Positions 31,698-36,653 of a DNA stretch of 38,328 bases are shown in pieces; within the stretch, counting starts at the first letter, position 1, and every line of letters starts with the position of its first letter. This DNA comes from CAYTNY01 sp964439215 (lineage in GTDB: Bacteria; Oederibacteriota; PGYV01; CAYTNY01). The stretch is from NCBI GenBank assembly GCA_964439215.1, contig CAYTNY010000012.1:1-38328 (forward strand). The letters are read 5' to 3'. The position numbers and the translations under genes were made by a program. A model generated the notes under the pieces. The model was not told the origin of the DNA. It saw only the letters and a program-made list of their open reading frames with translations, and ran no database searches.

Positions 31698-33028
31698 CCC
31701 ATTGCCTCCTGAGCGGCTGAAAGAAACATATTCATTTCATTATCCGTCCTTTTTTCCGTTGTATTTACTACTAAAATATTTTCTTTATCAAGATAAAAAA
31801 GACCCGCCGGCAGACCCGGCACAAAACCTTTTATCAGCATCTTATTAACAAAGGCCTTTGCCCCTCCGTTAACTTCCACGGCAAACTCGTTAAAGAAACT
31901 GCCTTCAATAACTTTTATTCCTTTTATTTTTTTCAGGCCGTTCCTCAATCTGTGTGCTTTCTGCATATTTATAAGCGCCGTATCCCTGAATCCCCGCTTT
32001 CCCAGCAGCGACATATAAACAGCCGCTTTTAAGGCGCACAGGGCCTGATTGGAGCATATATTTGAAGTCGCCTTTTCCCTTCTTATATGCTGCTCCCTTG
32101 CCTGAAGCGTCAGGACATAAGCTCTTTTTCCTTCCGTATCAGTTGTTTCCCCTGCTATTCTGCCGGGAAGCTTTCTGGCGTATTTTTTTGACGCCGCAAT
32201 AATTCCAAGATAAGGGCCGCCAAAACTCAGCGGCATCCCCAGCCCCTGCCCTTCGCCGACAGCAATATCAGCTCCCATTTCACCGGGTGTTTTCAGCACT
32301 CCGAGGGACATAGGATAAAAACAGAGCACTGAAAGCGCTCCTTTCTGCGCTGCCTTCTCAAAAACATCCGAATAATCATCAATATGCCCGAAAAAATTCG
32401 GGTTTGCCGCCACAACCGCGGCGGTATTTTCATCAATTTCATTTATTAATTTTTCTTTGTCTGTTTTTATGCCCGCGGTTCTTACATTTACCCTCTGAAT
32501 ATCCAGATTTTTCACATGAGTCTTAAGCATCCTTCTAAACAGCGGATTTATTCCTTCATCAATTATTATTTTTGACCGCCGCGTGGACCTGACCGCCATA
32601 ACAACCGCTTCATAAAGCGCTGTTCCGCCGTCATAAAGCGAAGCATTCGCCACATCCATGCCTGTTAATTTTGCCGCCATTGTCTGATACTCAAAAACAG
32701 CCTGAAGCGTGCCCTGCGAAGCTTCAGGCTGATAAGGCGTATATGCCGTAAAAAACTCGGGTTTTGAAGCCACTGATTCCACGGCCGCCGGTATATAATG
32801 GTCATAAAAACCGCCGCCCAGAAAAGATACATAATATCGTTTATTCATGCCTGCAAGATTTTTCATAACTTTAAACGCTTCACATTCCGTCAGTCCGGAA
32901 GGCAGGCTGAATTTCTTTGTCCTTAATTCTCCGGGTATATCTTCAAACAGTTCTTCTATGCACTTCTTTCCCGAGACCTCCAGCATTTCCTCTATCTGCT
33001 CCGGGGTATGAGGGGTGAATTTTGCCAT
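31694..33028 (-). CDS. gcvPA: glycine decarboxylase P protein, subunit 1
   Basis: The non-PLP half of the split P protein, 444 residues, which forms the heterotetramer with GcvPB. Family phrases include FLGGGFYDHYIPAAVE (about 68-83), YTPYQPEASQGTLQAVFEYQTM, NASLYDGGTALYEA and EGQGLGMPLSFGGPYLG. The ATG directly abuts the gcvH stop (no gap) and the stop overlaps the gcvPB start by four bases, so the subunits are co-translated. Confidence 0.97.
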   Translation of the reverse strand: MAKFTPHTPEQIEEMLEVSGKKCIEELFEDIPGELRTKKFSLPSGLTECEAFKVMKNLAGMNKRYYVSFLGGGFYDHYIPAAVESVASKPEFFTAYTPYQPEASQGTLQAVFEYQTMAAKLTGMDVANASLYDGGTALYEAVVMAVRSTRRSKIIIDEGINPLFRRMLKTHVKNLDIQRVNVRTAGIKTDKEKLINEIDENTAAVVAANPNFFGHIDDYSDVFEKAAQKGALSVLCFYPMSLGVLKTPGEMGADIAVGEGQGLGMPLSFGGPYLGIIAASKKYARKLPGRIAGETTDTEGKRAYVLTLQAREQHIRREKATSNICSNQALCALKAAVYMSLLGKRGFRDTALINMQKAHRLRNGLKKIKGIKVIEGSFFNEFAVEVNGGAKAFVNKMLIKGFVPGLPAGLFYLDKENILVVNTTEKRTDNEMNMFLSAAQEAMG

Positions 33029-33415
33029 TTATTCAAGACCCGCCGTAAACTCCCGGTAAGCTTCCGCTGTAAGAAGATTTTCTTTTTCATTTTCATCTTT
33101 TATTTTTATTTCCATTATCCAGCCTTTATCATAAGGAGATGCGTTTATAAGCCCCGGTTCATTTTCAAGTTCTTCATTAAAAACTGAAACTTTTCCCGAA
33201 AGCGGGGAAAAAATATCAGATGCGGCTTTTACAGATTCTACGCCGGTTACCGCACTGCCTGCTGTTATATCTTTCCCGTCTTCCGGCGGTTCAACAAAAG
33301 TTATATCTCCGAGTTTATGCTGCGCGTAATCAGTAATGCCTATTCTGGCGGTTTCTCCTTCAATCTTTACCCATTCGTGTTCTTTTGTGTAGAAATAACC
33401 GTCTTTAATCTCCAT
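33029..33415 (-). CDS. gcvH: glycine cleavage system H protein
   Basis: The lipoyl carrier that shuttles the aminomethyl group between P, T and L proteins. Of its 128 residues, the start MEIKDGYFYTKEHEWVKIEG and the lipoylation site ESVKAASD (Lys63) are standard. The lysine would be octanoylated by LipM and converted by LipA from the same operon. GGGAGG lies seven bases before the ATG at 33415. The frame extends 42 codons further upstream into gcvT but with no similarity, so I ignore that part. Confidence 0.97.
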   Translation of the reverse strand: MEIKDGYFYTKEHEWVKIEGETARIGITDYAQHKLGDITFVEPPEDGKDITAGSAVTGVESVKAASDIFSPLSGKVSVFNEELENEPGLINASPYDKGWIMEIKIKDENEKENLLTAEAYREFTAGLE

Positions 33416-33432
33416 AATCTGCCTCCCTGGCT

Positions 33433-34518
33433 CTATTTTTTTATTGATGTATCCCTGAGAAAAGGCATCTCTAATACGGCTGCTTTTATAGTTCCTCTTC
33501 CCGTATCTATGCCGATTTCCGGATGCCCGCTGTCCGCGCATCCGCTTATATATCCAAATCCTATTCCCCTGTTCCTGTGGGGCGAAAAAACACCGCTTGT
33601 TACGGTTCCTCTTTCTTCCCCGTTTATAATTATTTTATTGCCGTGTCTGGGGGTCCTTCTTCCGTCTGCCTCAAAACCATATAGCTTTTTACCGTTTTTT
33701 TCATTTTTCTTTTTCAAAAGCGCGTCCCTGCCGAAAAAGTCCCTCTCAAGGTCTATAAATTTATCCAGTCCCGCTTCAAAAGGAGTCGTTTCAGGAGTAA
33801 GCTCATTTCCGTACAGCGGCAGCCCGGCTTCAAGCCTCAAAATATCCCTCGCACCGAGCCCCGCGGGTTTTACATTTTCATTTTCCAGCAGCCGTTTCCA
33901 CAGGCCGGATGCTTTGCTGTTTGGTATATACACTTCATACCCCAGTTCTCCGGTATATCCTGTTCTGCTTATTATATGTTGTCCACCGTCTATATCAAAA
34001 AAATCATTTTTATAAAATTTAAGTTCTTCTATCTTAGGCCCCGCAATCACTTTCATGACATCCCTGGAGCCGGGGCCCTGTACATCTATTTTTGCTGTTT
34101 CACCGGATATATCAGAAACATCAGCGCCTGCCGCTCTTTCTTTTATTATCTCAAAATCCTGGCGGGCGGTTCCCGCATTCACAACAGCCATCCATTCATC
34201 TTCCGCGGTTCTGTAAATTAAAAGGTCATCCATTATCCCGCCGCTTTCATTTAAAATAAAACCATATCTGCAGGATCTTATTTTCATTTGCTCTATAGGA
34301 ACCGTAACCGCCTGTGCAAATACCGGTTTATCAGGATTGTCTTTTATTATAATTTCCCCCATATGGCATATATCAAACACAGATACTGCCGCTCTGGTAT
34401 GCTTTGTTTCTTCTATGATACTTCCGTAATGTATGGGCATATTCCAGCCCGCAAAAGGCGCCATAAGCGCATTTAACACGGTATGTTCTTCAAATAAAGG
34501 GGTTTTGCGTGTGTCCAA
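33433..34518 (-). CDS. gcvT: aminomethyltransferase (glycine cleavage T protein)
   Basis: This protein transfers the methylene group from aminomethyl-lipoyl-GcvH to tetrahydrofolate and releases ammonia. The 361 residues include FAGWNMPIHYGS (22-33), VFDICHMGE (48-55), the catalytic Asp97 in GGIMDDLLIYR, and GYTGELGYEVYIP. The start is TTG at 34518 with GGAG seven bases upstream. It is the first gene of the gcv-lip operon, which has a strong promoter at 34600-34628 and a leader with a terminator-like stem. No L protein (dihydrolipoyl dehydrogenase) is in the window, so it must be elsewhere. Confidence 0.97.
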   Translation of the reverse strand: MDTRKTPLFEEHTVLNALMAPFAGWNMPIHYGSIIEETKHTRAAVSVFDICHMGEIIIKDNPDKPVFAQAVTVPIEQMKIRSCRYGFILNESGGIMDDLLIYRTAEDEWMAVVNAGTARQDFEIIKERAAGADVSDISGETAKIDVQGPGSRDVMKVIAGPKIEELKFYKNDFFDIDGGQHIISRTGYTGELGYEVYIPNSKASGLWKRLLENENVKPAGLGARDILRLEAGLPLYGNELTPETTPFEAGLDKFIDLERDFFGRDALLKKKNEKNGKKLYGFEADGRRTPRHGNKIIINGEERGTVTSGVFSPHRNRGIGFGYISGCADSGHPEIGIDTGRGTIKAAVLEMPFLRDTSIKK

Positions 34519-34535
34519 CGCTTTTCTCCGTTCCT

Positions 34536-34567
34536 TTTCAGCAAAAACCCGCGGCTGAAACCCGCGG
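34536..34567 (-). promoter_or_regulatory. attenuator-like leader of the gcv operon
   Basis: On the minus strand CCGCGG (34562-34567) can pair with CCGCGG (34549-34554) around a 7-base loop, followed by G and TTTTT (34543-34547), an intrinsic terminator ahead of gcvT. An alternative stem, TTTCAGC (34554-34560) with GCTGAAA (34536-34542), would break it. The two are mutually exclusive, as in attenuators. I see no glycine-riboswitch aptamer; the leader is only about 75 bases. Confidence 0.5.
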
Positions 34568-34599
34568 TATTTTTTATATTTAATTGAAATTTATAAGAT

Positions 34600-34628
34600 A
34601 TTTTATAACACGTCCGTGTATGCGTCAA
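34600..34628 (-). promoter_or_regulatory. sigma70-type promoter of the gcv-lip operon
   Basis: On the minus strand TTGACG (34623-34628) and TAAAAT (34600-34605) are 17 bases apart. Start expected near 34593, about 75 bases before the gcvT TTG. Confidence 0.78.
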
Positions 34629-34737
34629 GGAATAATAAAAGGGAAAGTGATTTGCAGACAGTGGCATGCGGCTTGCGCTTGCGTTTTATTATACAGATCT
34701 TTTAATATTATTAATTTGATCCGGAAAACAACTGTCT
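34629..34737. other. non-coding interval between the gcv promoter and the paired small RNAs
   Basis: AT-rich DNA with one GC-rich stretch (34662-34684). No gene, terminator or convincing promoter was found here. Confidence 0.4.
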
Positions 34738-34766
34738 TTGAGTTATTGTTTCATGTTAAATATACT
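34738..34766 (+). promoter_or_regulatory. promoter of small-RNA unit 1
   Basis: TTGAGT (34738-34743) and TATACT (34761-34766) are 17 bases apart. Start expected near 34773, about 20 bases before the conserved stem. Confidence 0.65.
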
Positions 34767-34772
34767 GTTAAT

Positions 34773-34882
34773 TAAATGCCTTTGTTTTTTTAAAGTGCCG
34801 CCGTTCTTTTGAGGCGTGTGCTGTATGCACAGCAAAATATAAGGGGGTATAATCAAGAAAAGAAACGGCGGCACTATTTTTT
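34773..34882 (+). ncRNA. putative structured small RNA, copy 1
   Basis: A self-contained transcription unit of about 110 bases with no reading frame. An outer 12-bp stem, AGTGCCGCCGTT (34794-34805) with AACGGCGGCACT (34864-34875), is perfect and followed by ATTTTTTAG, an intrinsic terminator. Inside are a GC-rich hairpin (GCTGT/ACAGC at 34820-34833) and a short TATA stem carrying the loop AGGGGG (34842-34847). The arrangement and the words TAAAGTGCCGCCG, ATATAAGGGGGTATA and ATTTTTTAG recur in copy 2. I do not recognise a known riboswitch or sRNA family. Confidence 0.7.
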
Positions 34883-34898
34883 AGAAAAGCTCAGCTCG

Positions 34899-34926
34899 TT
34901 GGCCGTTTTCTTTCTGCGTCTATAAT
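34899..34926 (+). promoter_or_regulatory. promoter of small-RNA unit 2
   Basis: TTGGCC (34899-34904) and a perfect TATAAT (34921-34926) are 16 bases apart. Start expected near 34933. Confidence 0.6.
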
Positions 34927-34932
34927 TTCATT

Positions 34933-35060
34933 TTATTATGTCTGTATGAGCAATAAATCTTTAAAGTGCCGCCGCCGTCAATACTTGGCATGCGCCATTT
35001 TCATGGCCTATGATATAAGGGGGTATATCTTAGAGGAGTGAGGCGGCGACACCATTTTTT
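34933..35060 (+). ncRNA. putative structured small RNA, copy 2
   Basis: Homologous to copy 1, about 180 bases downstream. The outer stem GTGCCGCCGCC (34966-34976) pairs with GGCGGCGACAC (35042-35052) with one C-A mismatch and is followed by CATTTTTTAG. The central hairpin has a different sequence but the same position (GCCAT/ATGGC, 34994-35007). The AGGGGG loop (35018-35023) sits on a perfect 6-bp stem GATATA/TATATC (35012-35029). Conserved ends and loop with changed but still paired stems point to selection on RNA structure. Confidence 0.7.
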
Positions 35061-35062
35061 AG

Positions 35063-35243
35063 TCCGTCAACGCTCCAGATCGCCTTATATAAACTTTTAA
35101 AAATAAAACCATTTAATTATTTTTACCTTTTTGAGTATATCGTTTTTTCAAAAAAAGTCAATACTCTCAATAACCCGGAGATAAAATCATTCCGGACCGC
35201 GATAATCCCTGAAAGCATTTTCCCTGTGGCAACGGCTTGGATT
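35063..35243. other. AT-rich non-coding interval with a nested hairpin
   Basis: No gene. A hairpin, GAGTAT (35133-35138) with ATACTC (35161-35166), encloses an inner T6/A7 pairing (35143-35156). It may separate the small-RNA units from the GIY-YIG remnant, but its function is unknown. Confidence 0.35.
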
Positions 35244-35488
35244 TTATTTTAAATGTTTATTAGCGAATACTCTGCCCGAACCGGACTTAAGATATTTTTC
35301 AAACTCAAACGCTTTTGAATCGTCCATAAAGGCAGTATAGGATATTATCTCCCGGGGTTTAAATCTTAACGTGTGTGTGCTGATTGACCATAATTATGAG
35401 ACTTTAATCTCTTTTCAGCATCCTCTGTAATCCCAATATAATGTTTATCACAATGTTCTATACTTTGAATAATATAAACTATTTTCAT
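35244..35488 (-). pseudogene. GIY-YIG nuclease-family gene, frameshifted at a CA repeat
   Basis: The ATG at 35488 has AGAGGGG four bases upstream. The first frame reads MKIVYIIQSIEHCDKHYIGI..., the VYI and YIG halves of the GIY-YIG signature, and stops at 35366-35368 after 40 codons, just behind a (CA)4 tract (35371-35379). The other frame continues with FKPREIISYTAFMDD and ends EKYLKSGSGRVFANKHLK at TAA 35244-35246, the hallmark C-terminus of this small single-domain family. Removing one CA unit restores an 80-codon gene, the usual length. It is therefore a recently broken gene or one that switches by repeat slippage. Confidence 0.8.
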
Positions 35489-35567
35489 GAAACCCCTCTA
35501 AAAAACCATAGTTTTAACTTTCTTGTTTACGCTTTAGATCAAAAAATCAGGTAACTGTTTACTTGTT
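35489..35567. other. non-coding interval between the GIY-YIG remnant and the palindromic repeat
   Basis: AT-rich. It contains the GIY-YIG ribosome site (near 35493-35499) and no other recognisable signal. Confidence 0.35.
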
Positions 35568-35642
35568 TTGTCCGCCTTCGCTAAAGCTATGACGGACAGC
35601 CTTCACTAAAACTCCGGCTTGCCAGCCGTAGTTTTAGCGAAG
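35568..35642. repeat. composite palindromic repeat abutting the ssrA 3' end
   Basis: Two hairpins share the word CTTCGCTAAA or its complement. The first is TGTCCG/CGGACA (within 35568-35598). The second is a 42-base hairpin (35601-35642) with arms CTTC-CTAAAACT-CGGCT and AGCCG-AGTTTTAG-GAAG, two mismatches and a TGCC loop. It begins two bases after the tmRNA CCA end. It resembles mobile palindromic repeats that accompany GIY-YIG genes in uncultured bacteria (recollection, not checked). It may also help terminate ssrA. Confidence 0.65.
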
Positions 35643-35644
35643 TC

Positions 35645-35983
35645 TGGTGGAGGCGGTGGGACTCGAACCCACGTCCAGACCTGCTTGAGCAAAGGCGCTA
35701 CATGCTTATTCCGGAATTTAAAATTCGCTTTAAAGGCTCCTCCGGACAGGATCCTTTAAAACTACGTTCCCATAATCTTAGCATACGATGCGGGACTAAC
35801 ACCGTATGAGCAGCCTGCTGTTGGTCCCCTTTAACTGCCCGCAGGCAAAACAGAAAAAGAGGTGCCGCATTAAGCGGCTAAAGCGTAATTGTCTGCGTTT
35901 CTTTTGGTCCGCTTTTTTACAGGGACGCGGGCCCTGGCATGCTCCTTTTGCCTACACTAGGCCTGTCGAAACCGTTCGCCCCC
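35645..35983 (-). ncRNA. ssrA: transfer-messenger RNA
   Basis: tmRNA rescues stalled ribosomes with SmpB and tags the incomplete protein for degradation. The 339-base RNA begins GGGGGCGAACGGTTTCGACA and ends GGGTTCGAGTCCC plus the 3' acceptor strand and encoded CCA. The 7-bp acceptor stem pairs fully (one G-U). The resume codon is GCA at 35894-35896 (position 88 of the RNA), and the tag reads ADNYALAA before TAA at 35870-35872. Only the last eight residues are there, without the N-terminal spacer of the E. coli tag (ANDENYALAA). smpB lies just upstream on the same strand. Confidence 0.96.
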
Positions 35984-35989
35984 GTATTT

Positions 35990-35995
35990 AATATA
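35990..35995 (-). promoter_or_regulatory. candidate -10 of ssrA
   Basis: TATATT on the minus strand ends six bases before the tmRNA 5' end. No good -35 is seen. A 7-bp dyad, TCTATTT/AAATAGA (36052-36067), lies about 60 bases further upstream. Confidence 0.4.
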
Positions 35996-36203
35996 TTCAC
36001 GAAATACAAAAAGGGGTCCGGATCTTTTACTGCTTTCCGGAACGGTTATTCTCTATTTCAAAATAGAACTCTTAAAGAACTTTAAAGCCTATAAACTATA
36101 GCATATTTATATTCGGAAATCCAGTTTTACAGTGATATTCTTTTTTATCCCCTTTATACTTTCGCTTTAAATAAAAAATCAATGATCCCCTTTATCCCTT
36201 TTT

Positions 36204-36653
36204 TCACATTCTTATATTATATCTTGCTTCTTCCCTTTCCAGATCCCTTTTCTTAATGGTCTCGCGTTTATCATACTGTCTTTTTCCCCGGCACAGAGCA
36301 ATTTCAGCTTTTACCCTGCCGTTTTTAAGGTACATTGACACAGGTATAAGCGAAAGTCCTTTTTCAGCGGTTTTTCCTATAAGTTTATTTATTTCTTTTT
36401 TATGCATCAGCAGTTTTCTTGTTCTGAGAGGGTCGTGATTGTATATGTTCCCGTGCGTATAATGGCCGATATGAACATTAAAAAGAAAAATCTCATTTTT
36501 CATTATTCTGGCAAACCCCTCTCTCAGCGTCACTTTTCCCTGTCTTATGGATTTCACTTCCGTCCCCTGAAGCGCTATTCCTGTTTCATATTTTTCTATC
36601 ACGAAATAATCGTGATACGCTTTTTTATTTTTTGCTATTATTTTTATCCCCAT
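36204..36653 (-). CDS. smpB: SsrA-binding protein
   Basis: The tmRNA partner protein in trans-translation. It has 149 residues with an OB-like barrel. Typical phrases are NKKAYHDYFVIEKYETGIALQGTEVKSIR (about 9-37, partly quoted), FLFNVHIGHYTHGNIYNHDPLRTRKLLMHKKEI and the basic tail KRQYDKRETIKKRDLEREE. The ATG overlaps the stop of the Thr-rich surface protein gene by one base (TAATG), with only a weak GGTGG ribosome site, so translation may depend on that upstream gene. The smpB-ssrA neighbourhood is common. Confidence 0.97.
   Translation of the reverse strand: MGIKIIAKNKKAYHDYFVIEKYETGIALQGTEVKSIRQGKVTLREGFARIMKNEIFLFNVHIGHYTHGNIYNHDPLRTRKLLMHKKEINKLIGKTAEKGLSLIPVSMYLKNGRVKAEIALCRGKRQYDKRETIKKRDLEREEARYNIRM

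Noticed and set aside
33416..33541. N-terminal extension of gcvH
   Set aside because: It overlaps gcvT in another frame, and the proper ATG at 33415 has GGGAGG upstream and matches the family start.
34584..34775. Plus-strand 63-residue frame
   Set aside because: No ribosome site and no recognisable sequence; it overlaps the gcv and small-RNA promoters.
34518..34860. Glycine riboswitch upstream of gcvT
   Set aside because: The leader is only about 75 bases and lacks the conserved aptamer cores; the upstream structured units are on the opposite strand with their own terminators.
34773..35060. IS605-type transposon ends, integron attC sites or a CRISPR pair
   Set aside because: No transposase, integrase or cas gene is present, the units carry promoters and terminators, and their spacing and internal sequences do not match those elements.
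35806..35991. Plus-strand 61-residue frame
   Set aside because: It lies entirely over the tmRNA gene on the opposite strand.
36010..36045. Terminator of smpB (TCCGGA repeats followed by CCCCTTTTT)
   Set aside because: The stem is only six base pairs and four C separate it from the T-run; too weak to call.
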